Program-made: the position numbers and the translations under genes
Notes under the pieces: model-generated
Told to the model about the DNA's origin: nothing
Database searches by the model: none
The model's input: only the letters and a program-made list of their open reading frames with translations
Assembly: GCF_046244365.1 (NCBI RefSeq)
Contig: NZ_CP176395.1
Span: forward strand, 6,758,001 to 6,822,000
Length of the DNA: 64,000 bases
From: Paenibacillus_V sp046244365
GTDB taxonomy: Bacteria; Bacillota; Bacilli; Paenibacillales; NBRC-103111
Direction of reading: 5' to 3'
Shown: piece after piece, positions 51,073 through 60,844 of the stretch
How positions within the stretch are numbered: position 1 is the stretch's first letter
Layout: each line of letters starts with the position of its first letter

Positions 51073-51816
51073 CTAAAAGCCGATCAGCTGCTTCAATTCC
51101 TTCAAATAAGTCCGGCTGACAGGAACTTTGGAGCCGTCCTTCATCAATAAATTATAGGTGGAATGAAACCAGGGCTCGATTTCGACGATCGCGTCCAAAT
51201 TCACGAGAAAGGCGCGGTGAACGCGGACGATCTTCGTATTGGCCAGCTTCTGCTCGTAGGTGACGAGCGGCTCGTTCACTTTATACTGCTGTTCTTCCGT
51301 AGCGATGATTGTTTTGCCCTCCAAGGAGCTTATATACATGATTTTGCTTACGTGTACGAGCAGGATTCGCTCATCGACGAGGAGCGCCAGCTTCTCGGTC
51401 CGTTCCTTCTGGGCCGGTTTGTTATCCGCGCGGGCCGTATGCACGGTGTCCCGGTTGGTATGCAGCCGAAGCAGCTTGTCCACCGTCCGATGGATCCGCG
51501 CTTCATCGAAGGGCTTGAGGATATAGTCCATCGCGTTTAATTCGAATGCCTTAAGCGCATACTCGTCATAAGCCGTCGCGAAGACGATTTCCGGCCTGTA
51601 ATCCAGCTCCAGCAGCTGCCGGGCCAAATCCAATCCGCTGTCTTCGGCCAGCTGAATATCCAGAAACACGACATCCGGCTTCACCCGCCTGATGTCTTCC
51701 AGTGCATCCTCCACGCATTCGGCTTCCCCGGCGATCTCCACGCGTTTGCTGCGGCGCAGGATATGGGCCAGCTCGTCCCTGGCAAGAGGCTCGTCATCTA
51801 CTATATACGCCTTCAT
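51073..51816 (-). CDS. LytTR-family response regulator
   Basis: A 247-residue two-domain regulator. Residues 1-120 are a receiver domain with acidic pocket 'VDDEPLA', phosphorylation Asp in 'PDVVFLDIQL' and the conserved Lys in 'YILKPFDEARI'. Residues 145-247 are a LytTR DNA-binding domain ('LLVDERILLVHVSKIMYISSLEGKTIIAT...VRVHRAFLVNLDAIVEIEPWFHSTYNLLMKDGSKVPVSRTYLKELKQLI'). It starts inside the 3' end of the sensor kinase gene (23-base overlap), so the two are cotranslated. The likely target is the downstream cstA gene. Confidence 0.93.
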   Translation of the reverse strand: MKAYIVDDEPLARDELAHILRRSKRVEIAGEAECVEDALEDIRRVKPDVVFLDIQLAEDSGLDLARQLLELDYRPEIVFATAYDEYALKAFELNAMDYILKPFDEARIHRTVDKLLRLHTNRDTVHTARADNKPAQKERTEKLALLVDERILLVHVSKIMYISSLEGKTIIATEEQQYKVNEPLVTYEQKLANTKIVRVHRAFLVNLDAIVEIEPWFHSTYNLLMKDGSKVPVSRTYLKELKQLIGF

Positions 51817-53581
51817 AATGCTGATCCCCCCACTTATTTTGGCTCAATGGCACCGTGATGATTACTTTCGTTCCCTCACCAGGCTCGCTCTCCATGTGAA
51901 ATTCCGCCTCGCCTCCGTAAATCTCTTCGATCCGCTTGTGAATATTGCTCAGCGCCGTTCCCGTGCCTTCCGCGGAACGAACCGTTTGCTTCCCTAGAAT
52001 GCTTAGCAAATTTTCAGGTATGCCCTGCCCGTTATCCTCGGTTATGAGAACCATTTGGTCGTTCTGCTTGTAAGCCCGGATCGTGACGTGCCCGTTTCGC
52101 TTGGCTTGCATTCTCGGAAATGCATGGCGAATCGCGTTTTCCACCAAAGGCTGCAGAGTAAAGGGCGGAATCGGCACCTCCTCGAGCGTCGGATCGATGT
52201 CCAGCTTGACCGTATATTTATCCGGAAAGCGGGCCTGCTCCAGCGATAAATAGGCTTCCACATGCTCGAGCTCTTTGCGAAGCGGGATGAGCATTTGACG
52301 GGCTCCCTGCAGGTTGCTGCGAAAGAAGACGCTCAATCGCAATAACAGCTCCCTCGCTTTTTCGGAGTCGGTCCGGCATAAGACGGAAATCGTATTGATC
52401 GCGTTAAACAAAAAATGCGGATGAACCTGCGCCTGCAGCGCTTTGATCTCGGCATCCCTCAGCAATTTGCTTTGCAGCTCGGCATCCGCCAACTCCAATT
52501 GGGTGGAGAACAGTTTGCCCAGTCCTTCGGCGAGCTCTTGTTCCACCTGGTTCATCTCGCCCGGATCGGTAAAATAGAGCTTTAGCGTGCCTACCGTCTT
52601 GCCGTGAACTTTAAGAGGGAGCACGATAGCCGCCTGCAGCGGGCAATCCTTCTCGTGGCAATGGATTTCCTCGGGCGATTTGGCCTTGCTGATCCTGCCT
52701 TGCTCCAGTACGGTTCTGGTTAGCTGGGTGGAGATGCTCTGCATCGGAATATGATGATCGGAGCCTGCTCCGGCATGGGCGAGAACCTGATGCTGATCCG
52801 TAATGGAGATGGCGTCGGCGCTCGTCCCTTTCAAAATAATCGCCGCTACTTCCCGGCAGGAATGGATGTTCAGCCCTTGTCGGAAATAAGGAAGCGTTTG
52901 ATCGGCGATGTACAGCGCTTTATGCGTTTGCAGTGCGCGCGTTCGCTCCTCCTCCTGGAGGATGGATTGAATGATGAGCATAATGAGCAGCATGCCGAAG
53001 CCGTTCATGACGATCATCGGAAGGCTGATGATTTGGACAAGCTCGTATGCGGCATCGAACGGCTTGGCGACGGCTAGAATGATGACCATCTGGAAGCACT
53101 CCATAATGAGGCTGATGGCAACCGCCCGCCACGGGGTGTTTTTTTGCTTCTTCTGCAGGCTCTTGCCGATCATTCCGGTTACGAGGCCGGCCAGAATCGT
53201 GGAGAAGCCGCAGGCGACGGCCGTATAACCGCCCAGCGTCAAGCGGTGCAGTCCGGCGATCAACCCGCACCCTAGCCCCACAAGCGGACCGCCGAGCAAG
53301 CCGCCCAGGGCGACGCCCAGAACCCTCGTATTCGCAATGGCGTTGTCGTAAGCGACCTCCGTTTGCCAGCCTTGCGAGGTAATGACGCCGGCGTGAATCT
53401 CGATTCCGGTATAGTTGCTGATGATGCCGAAGGTGCCGAATACGGCGATGAGCAATATTCTTTCTCTCGTGCCGTGCTCGTTATGAATGATTTGACGGAA
53501 GGAGCTCATCCGGGAGAGCAGGAACACGACGATCAAGAGGATGCCGACCCGCTCCAGCATCAAGATCAACAAGGTAATCAA
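51794..53581 (-). CDS. LytS/BtsS-type sensor histidine kinase
   Basis: A 595-residue sensor. Residues 1-205 contain a 5TMR-LYT type membrane domain ('NTRVLGVALGGLLGGPLVGLGCGLIAGLHRLTLGG'), 225-355 a GAF domain, and 370-590 a His_kinase/HATPase module with the phospho-His in 'ALQAQVHPHFLFNAINTISVLC' and N box in 'LQPLVENAIRHAFPRMQ'. The D/G box is 'ITEDNGQGIPENLL'. The start is TTG with AAGGTG seven bases upstream. It is the first gene of a sensor-regulator-cstA group. In E. coli the homologue BtsS senses extracellular pyruvate; B. subtilis LytS also controls pyruvate transport. The ligand here is inferred. Confidence 0.9.
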   Translation of the reverse strand: MITLLILMLERVGILLIVVFLLSRMSSFRQIIHNEHGTRERILLIAVFGTFGIISNYTGIEIHAGVITSQGWQTEVAYDNAIANTRVLGVALGGLLGGPLVGLGCGLIAGLHRLTLGGYTAVACGFSTILAGLVTGMIGKSLQKKQKNTPWRAVAISLIMECFQMVIILAVAKPFDAAYELVQIISLPMIVMNGFGMLLIMLIIQSILQEEERTRALQTHKALYIADQTLPYFRQGLNIHSCREVAAIILKGTSADAISITDQHQVLAHAGAGSDHHIPMQSISTQLTRTVLEQGRISKAKSPEEIHCHEKDCPLQAAIVLPLKVHGKTVGTLKLYFTDPGEMNQVEQELAEGLGKLFSTQLELADAELQSKLLRDAEIKALQAQVHPHFLFNAINTISVLCRTDSEKARELLLRLSVFFRSNLQGARQMLIPLRKELEHVEAYLSLEQARFPDKYTVKLDIDPTLEEVPIPPFTLQPLVENAIRHAFPRMQAKRNGHVTIRAYKQNDQMVLITEDNGQGIPENLLSILGKQTVRSAEGTGTALSNIHKRIEEIYGGEAEFHMESEPGEGTKVIITVPLSQNKWGDQHYEGVYSR

Positions 53582-53705
53582 TCCGCTTCACCTTCTCTCC
53601 TATGATCTATTTATTATACATAGAGTCGCTTCTTTCATGCATAAAAGGTTACGTGCGGGCTGTGCTGCTTGCTGCTAAGCGCTCTGGAATCGATATGGGA
53701 TCTGC

Positions 53706-53750
53706 AAAAAAAGCAACGGGCGGCCGATTCGTTATCGGCCGCCTGTTGCT
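53706..53750 (-). terminator. Terminator after ileS
   Basis: AGCAAC and the following GGCGGCCGAT pair with ATCGGCCGCC and GTTGCT over a 17-bp nearly perfect stem (one mismatch). In the leftward direction it is followed by seven T residues. Confidence 0.95.
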
Positions 53751-53780
53751 TGCTCATGGATAAACATTTATGCACGCTGC

Positions 53781-56700
53781 TTACTCGACAAGCAGACCCA
53801 AGGTTTTATCCCCGATCGCCACGGTTTCCATGCCCGCTTCCTTCGCATAGCGAACGGAGGACAGCAGCACATTTTCCTGCAGCACATGATCGAACCGCTC
53901 AAGCGCCGTGCGCAGCTGCGAATCCGCATCGAGCACGAGGTTTACGCGCTTCTCGATCGGCAGCTCCAGCTTTTTGCGGTAGTCCTGGACGGCGCGCACG
54001 ACTTCCCGGACGAGCCCCTCCTGCTGCAGCTCCTCCGTGATCGCCGTGTTGAGGGCAACCGTGATCTGATAGCCCGCCGCGGAAGCGAAGCCTTCCTTCG
54101 CTTGCTTCTCGACAAGCAGCTCTTCCACGGTAACGCGGAGCGTTTCTCCGTCAAGGGTTACATCCAGGCCACCGCTATCGACAGCCAGCTTGGCTTCGGA
54201 AGCGGACAGCTGCTTCAGATGGTTTTGCAGCGGTCCGACGAATTTGCCGTATTTTTTGCCGGCAACCTTAAGGTTCAGCTTCAGGCTGAAGTCGACAAAA
54301 CCGCTGTCGCCCTCCACCGGACGGATCGCCTTCACGTTGATCTCGTCTTTAATGATGTCCTCGAACCGGCTCAGGTTGAAGCTGCGGTCCAGCGATACGA
54401 GCAGCGCGGACAGCGGCTGGCGCGTTTTGATGCCGGTCTCGTTGCGGATATTCCGCGCCAGCTCGACGATTTGCCGCGCGGTTTCCATGTCGCTCTCCAG
54501 CGTAGCGTCGATGACCGAAGCATTCGCCTCCGGATAGTCCGCCAAATGAACGCTGCCTTCGCCGCCAAGGTTGGCGTACATGTCTTCGGCAATGAGCGGC
54601 GCATATGGCGCGATCAGCCGCGCAAGCGTTACGAGCACCTCACGAAGGGTCTGATAGGCCGACACCTTATCCGTCGTCATCTCGCTTCCCCAGAACCGGT
54701 CGCGGGAACGGCGGATGTACCAGTTGCTTAGCTCATCTACGAACGTTTCGATCTGCTTGGCCGGGTTCAGGAAGTCGTAGCCTTCCAGACCCTTCCGCGC
54801 TTGCTGCACGGTGCTGTTCAGCTTCGACAAAATCCAGCGGTCCAATTCGTTCGCGGACGCTTGCGCCGGATGCTCTTCAGGCTTGTAGCCGTCGATCGTC
54901 GCATACAAAGCATAGAAAGCATGCGTGTTATGGATCGTATCGATCACCTTCGACTTGGCCTCGGCCACGATCTGCTTGGAGAACCGTTTGCTGTTCCACG
55001 GCGCGCTGTCGGACAGAAGCGCCCAGCGGAACGCATCCGTGCCGAATTCGTCGATGATTTCCCACGGATCGATGACGTTGCCCTTGCTCTTGGACATCTT
55101 CTGCCCGTTCTCGTCCAGAACGTGTCCGGTCGAAATAACGGCTTTATAAGGCGATTTGCCGTTAAACAGCGTGGAGACGGCAAGCAAGCTGAAAAACCAG
55201 CCTCTCGTTTGGTCGATGCCTTCGCAGATGATGTCGGCCGGGTACTGTTCCTGGAAAAGCTTCTCGTCGCCGAACGGGTAATGGTATTGCGCGAACGGCA
55301 TCGAGCCGCTGTCGAACCATACGTCGATCACCTCCGGCGTCCGATCCATCGTGCCGCCGCACGAGCAGCGCAGCTTCACTTCATCCACGTACGGCTTATG
55401 CAGCTCCAGGCTTTCGTCGATCGGCTGCTCCGCTCTTTCCTGCAGCGCCTTGAAGCTGCCCGGCGCGTATTCGCAGCCGCAATCCCGGCACAGCCAAACG
55501 TTAAGCGGCGTCCCCCAGTACCGGTTGCGGCTGATGTTCCAATCGACGAGTTCCTCGAGGAACTTGCCGAAACGGCCTTCGCGGATGTGGGACGGATACC
55601 AGTCGATTTGGCTGTTGTTCTCGATGAGCTGCTCCTTGACCGCGGTCGTTTTGATAAACCAGCTTTCCATCGCGTAGTAGAGCAGCGGCGATTTGCAGCG
55701 CCAGCAGAACGGATAGCTGTGCTCGTAGCGCTCCTTCGAGAAGAGCAGGCCGCGCTCGGATAAGGTTTTGACGATATCCACATCGCAATCCTTGACGAAG
55801 CGTCCGGCGAATTCCGTGATCTGATCGGTATAACGCCCCGCCAGGTTGACGACGTTCACGAAATCCAGTTCATGCTGGCGGGTCGTGCGATAGTCGTCCT
55901 CCCCGTGAGCCGGTGCCGTATGCACGATACCGGTACCGCTCGTATCGCTGACATAGTCGGCGTCTACGACGATAAACCCTTTGTTTGCATTGATGTAGCC
56001 GAAAGGCGGCTCGTACGGCGTACCTACGAACTCCGCGCCTTTATGGGCGGAAAGGATTTCGTAATCATCCTTGAACACCTTCTCTGCAAGGTTTTTCGCG
56101 ACGACATAAACCTCGCCGTTCTGTTTCACCTTGACGTAATCGATGTCCTTGTTCACGGCTAACGCCACGTTGGCCGGAAGCGTCCACGGCGTCGTCGTCC
56201 ATGCGAGGAACACTTCGTTCCCGCGTTTGCTTCTGAATTTGACGGTCGCGCTCAAATCCTTGACGTCCTCGTAGCCTTGCGCCACTTCGTGCGAGCTGAG
56301 CGTCGTCTGGCAATCCGGGCAGTACGGACTGACCCGATGCCCTTTGTACAGCAGGCCTTTGCCGTGAATTTCGGACAGCAAATGCCAGACGCTCTCGATA
56401 TAATCGTTCGTTAGCGTCACATAGGGGTTGTCCATGTCGGTCCAGTAGCCGATCGCTTCGGTCAGCTCGCGCCACTGCTTCTCGTACTCGAATACGCTGC
56501 CCTTGCACTTCTCGACGAATTCGGCGATCCCGTATTTCTCGATTTCCTGCTTGCCCGAGATGCCGAGCTGCTTCTCCACGCCAAGCTCGACCGGAAGGCC
56601 GTGCGTATCCCACCCGGCTTTGCGGACGACGCGGTAGCCGGACATCGTTTTGTACCGACCGATGAAATCCTTGATGACGCGCCCGAGCACGTGCCCGATG

Positions 56701-56861
56701 TGGGGCTTTCCGTTCGCGGTCGGCGGCCCTTCGTAGAAGACGAAGTTCGGCTTGCCTTCGCGGTTCGCGATCGATTGGCGGAACGTATCGTTCAGCCTCC
56801 ACTGCTCGAGAACCCGCAGCTCGCGGGTTCTCGCTTTTTCTTTGACGTCAACCTTTTGCAT
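53781..56861 (-). CDS. ileS: Isoleucyl-tRNA synthetase (long, IleRS2-like)
   Basis: A 1026-residue class I synthetase that charges tRNA-Ile. The HIGH motif is PHIGH (residues 53-57) after 'NFVFYEGPPTANGK'; the editing domain contains 'LAWTTTPWTLPANVALAV' and 'GTGIVHTAPAHGEDDY'; the KMSKS loop is 'DENGQKMSKSKGNVIDPW'. Length and the absence of a C-terminal four-cysteine zinc module point to the eukaryote-like IleRS2 class, known for low sensitivity to mupirocin, rather than the shorter IleRS1. ATG at 56861 follows the T-box leader; the frame 35 codons upstream lies in the leader and is rejected. Regulation is by the isoleucine T-box. Confidence 0.94.
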   Translation of the reverse strand: MQKVDVKEKARTRELRVLEQWRLNDTFRQSIANREGKPNFVFYEGPPTANGKPHIGHVLGRVIKDFIGRYKTMSGYRVVRKAGWDTHGLPVELGVEKQLGISGKQEIEKYGIAEFVEKCKGSVFEYEKQWRELTEAIGYWTDMDNPYVTLTNDYIESVWHLLSEIHGKGLLYKGHRVSPYCPDCQTTLSSHEVAQGYEDVKDLSATVKFRSKRGNEVFLAWTTTPWTLPANVALAVNKDIDYVKVKQNGEVYVVAKNLAEKVFKDDYEILSAHKGAEFVGTPYEPPFGYINANKGFIVVDADYVSDTSGTGIVHTAPAHGEDDYRTTRQHELDFVNVVNLAGRYTDQITEFAGRFVKDCDVDIVKTLSERGLLFSKERYEHSYPFCWRCKSPLLYYAMESWFIKTTAVKEQLIENNSQIDWYPSHIREGRFGKFLEELVDWNISRNRYWGTPLNVWLCRDCGCEYAPGSFKALQERAEQPIDESLELHKPYVDEVKLRCSCGGTMDRTPEVIDVWFDSGSMPFAQYHYPFGDEKLFQEQYPADIICEGIDQTRGWFFSLLAVSTLFNGKSPYKAVISTGHVLDENGQKMSKSKGNVIDPWEIIDEFGTDAFRWALLSDSAPWNSKRFSKQIVAEAKSKVIDTIHNTHAFYALYATIDGYKPEEHPAQASANELDRWILSKLNSTVQQARKGLEGYDFLNPAKQIETFVDELSNWYIRRSRDRFWGSEMTTDKVSAYQTLREVLVTLARLIAPYAPLIAEDMYANLGGEGSVHLADYPEANASVIDATLESDMETARQIVELARNIRNETGIKTRQPLSALLVSLDRSFNLSRFEDIIKDEINVKAIRPVEGDSGFVDFSLKLNLKVAGKKYGKFVGPLQNHLKQLSASEAKLAVDSGGLDVTLDGETLRVTVEELLVEKQAKEGFASAAGYQITVALNTAITEELQQEGLVREVVRAVQDYRKKLELPIEKRVNLVLDADSQLRTALERFDHVLQENVLLSSVRYAKEAGMETVAIGDKTLGLLVE

Positions 56862-56898
56862 AATGTGCGACACCCTTTCGTTTAGAAAATGAAAACAC

Positions 56899-57180
56899 AA
56901 AAAAATCCCGCCCCGTAAGGGACGAGATTGTCTCTCGCGATACCACCCTTGTTCCGCAGCGATCATACTAGCTATGATCCTACGGCCCTCAACCTGCGCA
57001 CCAGCATGCGCGTCCCTTGTAACGGCGGGATCCCGGGGCAGCTTACTCGCTTGCTTCAGCTTTCCTTCTCGGAGAGGATATTCGGCTAACTCTCGAACGT
57101 CGGCTTTCAGCGCGGGGCCGACTCTCTGGGGAACAAGGGTGTTAGCGTACTCGTTCTCGTCAATGAATTTATGCGATTCA
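56899..57180 (-). ncRNA. T-box leader of ileS, isoleucine specifier
   Basis: In the leftward direction the leader contains stem I with the AGAGAG motif (about 57127-57121), the specifier loop 'GAATATCC' whose triplet ATC (57079-57077) codes isoleucine, the T-box core AGGGTGGTA (56949-56941) within AACAAGGGTGGTATCGCG, and a terminator formed by AATCTCGTCCC and GGGGCGGGATT ending in seven T (56930-56899). Uncharged tRNA-Ile stabilises the antiterminator and turns on ileS. All parts of a classical transcriptional T-box are present. Confidence 0.95.
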
Positions 57181-57194
57181 TTCGGATAAGTTCA

Positions 57195-57223
57195 TTTTTA
57201 CACCAATCCCAATAAAATGTCAA
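57195..57223 (-). promoter_or_regulatory. Promoter of the ileS T-box transcript
   Basis: Leftward -35 TTGACA (57223-57218, perfect) and -10 TAAAAA (57200-57195) with 17-base spacing, in an AT-rich stretch directly before the T-box stem I. Confidence 0.6.
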
Positions 57224-57263
57224 CCATCGCCACTCGACCCTTACAAGCCGGAAGGAACGCGGT

Positions 57264-58898
57264 TTATCGGCTTTTATTTTTATAATCCGTCGGCGTCGAC
57301 CCGATAATCTCTTTGAATAATTTGCAAAAGTACCGGTAGCCGGATATGCCGACTGCATGGGACACCTCGTATACTTTCATATCGGTTTGGTCCAGCAGCT
57401 CCTTCGCTTTTTTCATCCGCACGCGGTTTAAATAGTCGGTAACGTACTCGCCGGTTTCCTGCTTGAACAATTGGCCGGCATAGGCGGCGTTCATTTCTAC
57501 GGCGGCGGCAAGATCCGTTATGAGCAAATCCCGGTCATACTGCTCGTGGATGATCCGGCACATTTGCTGAACTTCTTTGCGCACGGTCATATGCTCCCGG
57601 ACGATGCCGGACGACTCCAGCTGCAAAATCGCTTCCCGCCACCAATCGCAGTAATCGGACCATGTTTCGAGCCATTGAAGCTTCGACAAGAGCGAATGCT
57701 TCCTGCCGGAATCCGTCCAAGGCCCGGTTTCCATAATCGTTCTTGCCGCATGCTTCAGCTTGAGCGGGGAAAAAGGCGGCTGACGCATAGTCGTCAGCTC
57801 CGTCGCCGCCTTTTTCAAATCCTCGACATTGCCGCCGTGGAACGCCCTGGCCGCAAGAGCCACCAGCTCCGCCTGATACAGCCGGGACCAGTCTTGATAA
57901 ACGATCGTGTCGTTAGCGGTAGCAAACGCGGTTTGCTTATAGAAGTAAGCGGCCAGCTTCTCCTGACTGCTCCGGAACATCGGCAGCGTCAGCTCCGGCG
58001 AAGCGACGATCGAGTCGGCAAATAAGAAGCAGCCCGCCTGTACGATCTCCTTCAAGACGCCGAGACACCGGCTTGACCAATGATGAAGCTTCGCCTGAAA
58101 CGACGAGACGCCATATGAATAAGGAGCATGCAGCAATACAAGCAGTCTGTTCGTACGGTAAGGATATACGCAAAAGCCGAACGGTTCCTTCTCTCCGCCG
58201 CCTTCGGCAAGCAGCTTCTCGATCTCCCGGCCGGCTTCCCGCTGTTGCTTGTTCATTTCGGCAGCGGTTATGCGTTTATTTTGCACCGCCTCATGCCAGT
58301 CCCAGCCGATTGAAAACAGGGCGAAATTGCTGCCGGGACCTCCCGATACCGCAATAATTTGCTGCTGGAGCGTATTGGCGGCGATTTGGTCATCAGTCGT
58401 ACCGTTGCGCTCATCCCCCGCGATGACGTCCTCCATCAGCTGCCTTTTGACCTCCCATTCCTCTTCCGATCTCCGTTTCTCGTGATTCGTCAGCTTCTCC
58501 TCCGCCTCGAGCTCGCGGGAAATGTCCTCGGCTATCGTTCGGCATGTCTCCAATATTTGATCGCTTGATTGCGTCGCTTTTAGCAAATACCCTTTCGCTC
58601 CGAGCATGATCGCTTTCTGGGCGTAGGCGAATTCGCTGTAAGCCGTCAAAAACACGACACGTACCTTCGGCCACCTGCCGCGCACATATTCCGCGAGAGC
58701 AAGCCCGTCCATCACGGGCATCGTAATATCCGTAAGCAGAAGATCCGGCATCTCCTGCTCCATCATTTCGATCGCCTGCCTGCCGTTCACCGCAGCCCCG
58801 ATCAATTGAAATCCCGCCTTATCCCATGGGATTCTTACGGAAAACCGCTCTCTGATCAGCTGCTCGTCGTCCACGATAAGCACCTTCAGCTTCTGCAT
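57264..58898 (-). CDS. YesN-type AraC response regulator
   Basis: A 544-residue regulator. Residues 1-125 are a receiver domain ('LIVDDEQLIRERF', phospho-Asp in 'DLLLTDITMPVMDGL', Lys in 'GYLLKATQSSDQI'). Residues 130-430 are a long linker region of YesN proteins. Residues 440-544 are an AraC-type DNA-binding domain ('LLITDLAAAVEMNAAYAGQLFKQETGEYVTDYLNRVRMKKAKELL...VYEVSHAVGISGYRYFCKLFKEIIGSTPTDYKNK'). The ATG has GGGGGGAG upstream. It follows the YesM-type kinase gene and should control the adjacent sugar ABC transporter. Confidence 0.92.
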   Translation of the reverse strand: MQKLKVLIVDDEQLIRERFSVRIPWDKAGFQLIGAAVNGRQAIEMMEQEMPDLLLTDITMPVMDGLALAEYVRGRWPKVRVVFLTAYSEFAYAQKAIMLGAKGYLLKATQSSDQILETCRTIAEDISRELEAEEKLTNHEKRRSEEEWEVKRQLMEDVIAGDERNGTTDDQIAANTLQQQIIAVSGGPGSNFALFSIGWDWHEAVQNKRITAAEMNKQQREAGREIEKLLAEGGGEKEPFGFCVYPYRTNRLLVLLHAPYSYGVSSFQAKLHHWSSRCLGVLKEIVQAGCFLFADSIVASPELTLPMFRSSQEKLAAYFYKQTAFATANDTIVYQDWSRLYQAELVALAARAFHGGNVEDLKKAATELTTMRQPPFSPLKLKHAARTIMETGPWTDSGRKHSLLSKLQWLETWSDYCDWWREAILQLESSGIVREHMTVRKEVQQMCRIIHEQYDRDLLITDLAAAVEMNAAYAGQLFKQETGEYVTDYLNRVRMKKAKELLDQTDMKVYEVSHAVGISGYRYFCKLFKEIIGSTPTDYKNKSR

Positions 58899-59006
58899 CC
58901 TGCTCCCCCCGAACGATTATGATCATTCAGCCTTGAATTGAAGTTGAACTAGCGCATGACGGGAGTCCGCTGCGTTCTCTCTCTCCCGACGTTTCTTAGA
59001 TTCGGC

Positions 59007-60758
59007 TTAAATAGAATCCTTCGGCTTTCCGAAAGAACCCGGGAGTCTGATTTGCACCAACAGCCCTTGCCCAGGCTCATTCTCGAGATGAAGTCCGTAG
59101 TTCTCGCCAAAATACAGCTGAATCCGTTCATGGATATTGCGGATGCCCAGATTGTTCAAGCCTTGGAATGTGCCGCTGCCGTCAGCGTTTCTTTGGATCA
59201 GCAAATCCTGCAATTGGGCGGGATCGATGCCTGGTCCCGTATCGGAAACCTCGATCGTGATTCCTCCGCTGTTTTCCATATTTGCTGCGATAATAATATG
59301 ATTGCGCTGCTCCGTCAGGCCAAGCCCGTAAAAAATGCTGTTCTCGATCAGCGTAATTAAAGTGAGCTTCGGCAGCGGCACAGGCAGCGAATATTCCGGC
59401 ACGACGATATCAATATCGAACACATCGCCGAATCTCAGCTTCATCAGATCGACATAATGGCCGACCTGCCGCAGCTCTTCTTCCAAAGACACGATATCGC
59501 CGACTTTATCGATCGAATAATGAAGCAGCCCCATCAGCGAATGAATCATCGGGCCAAGCTCCTTGATCCGGTCTGTTTCGCACAGAAGGTAGAAGGAGCT
59601 CAGCGTATTGTACAAAAAATGCGGGTGAATTTGCGATTGCAGCGTCTTTAATTCCTGATAACGCTTTCTTTTCTCGGCTTGCTTCAAATTTTCAAAAAGC
59701 TCCTTGATGTTGCTCATCATTTTGTTGAAATTGTTGGCGATCGAAGCGAATTCGTCGTTCCGCCGGAGCTCGATGCGGGCATCCAAATTTCCCATCGCCC
59801 CAAGCTTCATCTGCCTTGTAATGCGATGGATCGGATTTTTGATATAGGAGGCAAGCCTATACGAAATGATCAGCGAAATGATCACCCATATGACCATGAT
59901 CAGAATGATTTGCCTGTTTATAATCGTCAGCAGCGGGTAGGCTTCGGATTCATTAATGACCGCAAAGACGACCCACTCCCACCGGTTGTTTTCTCGCTTC
60001 AGCACTTTCCAATTGCCTTCCGGAGCGTTTAACGTTTCGAACTCGCTGCTGCCGCCAAGCGCCAGGAGACGAAGCTGCTCCTTCATGCGGTCCAAATGTT
60101 GAAATTCCTTGTAAAGCTTCGGTTCCTTGCTTGTCGCGATAAAATCGCCGTCCCGGGTATAGAGGAAAATGCTGCTTTCCTTCTCGTTCGACGCCATCGC
60201 TTTCACAAGCTCGACGACATTGATATCCAGCGCAACAACGAGCGTTTTGCCGCTGGCCGGGTTTTGAAAGCTTTTGGCAACCGTGACCCCCTGTCCTTGT
60301 CCGGAATCATGGGGCTTGCTCCACCAAAAGCCTCTTCGCCCGGTTTCCGCGCCGACCTCCGCCAGCCATTCCGGGGAGACGAAATATTTAAAGCCGTACG
60401 GCACGCTTGCCAGCAGCCGGCCATCCTCGATGACATAGAAGAAATGAATCTCTTCGGAGTTGATCGTCATCATATTTTCCAGCGTCCGCGTATAATCCGT
60501 TTCGGATAGCTTGTTGTAAATTTCCGGATTGGCCAGAAATAGCAGCTGGGTCTGAATATTTTTCATATACGATTTCAAATATTCTTCAACCTGGATGTAG
60601 GAGGCTTGCAGCGTTTTGACCTGATTTTCCTTGATCATCACGTAAATATTCCGATAAGCGATAAAGCCGATAATAAATAGCGCGCATAGAACCGACAGGA
60701 AGGATATCAGAAACACTTTTGTGCCGATGCCGGTAAACATGGTTTTGATCCGCCTCAC
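59007..60758 (-). CDS. YesM-type sensor histidine kinase
   Basis: A 583-residue membrane kinase. Two spans (about residues 13-35 and 280-300) enclose an extracellular Cache-like sensing domain. Then come HAMP ('RLASYIKNPIHRITRQMKLGAMGNLDARIELRRNDEFASIANNFNKMM'), His_kinase with 'LQSQIHPHFLYNTLSSFYLLCE', and HATPase with 'LITLIENSIFYGLG' and 'EVSDTGPGIDPAQL'. The ligand may be delivered by the neighbouring solute-binding protein, as suggested for this family, but this is inferred. The start is GTG at 60758; an in-frame ATG at 60740 with GAGGCGG upstream is an alternative. Confidence 0.91.
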   Translation of the reverse strand: MRRIKTMFTGIGTKVFLISFLSVLCALFIIGFIAYRNIYVMIKENQVKTLQASYIQVEEYLKSYMKNIQTQLLFLANPEIYNKLSETDYTRTLENMMTINSEEIHFFYVIEDGRLLASVPYGFKYFVSPEWLAEVGAETGRRGFWWSKPHDSGQGQGVTVAKSFQNPASGKTLVVALDINVVELVKAMASNEKESSIFLYTRDGDFIATSKEPKLYKEFQHLDRMKEQLRLLALGGSSEFETLNAPEGNWKVLKRENNRWEWVVFAVINESEAYPLLTIINRQIILIMVIWVIISLIISYRLASYIKNPIHRITRQMKLGAMGNLDARIELRRNDEFASIANNFNKMMSNIKELFENLKQAEKRKRYQELKTLQSQIHPHFLYNTLSSFYLLCETDRIKELGPMIHSLMGLLHYSIDKVGDIVSLEEELRQVGHYVDLMKLRFGDVFDIDIVVPEYSLPVPLPKLTLITLIENSIFYGLGLTEQRNHIIIAANMENSGGITIEVSDTGPGIDPAQLQDLLIQRNADGSGTFQGLNNLGIRNIHERIQLYFGENYGLHLENEPGQGLLVQIRLPGSFGKPKDSI

Positions 60759-60844
60759 CGTACGCCCCCGTTTCTATCCGTGCTATAAGCACACGTTTCC
60801 GCCATTTTAACACGCGCGCGGCCGTGCAGTCTTGGATCATTGCC

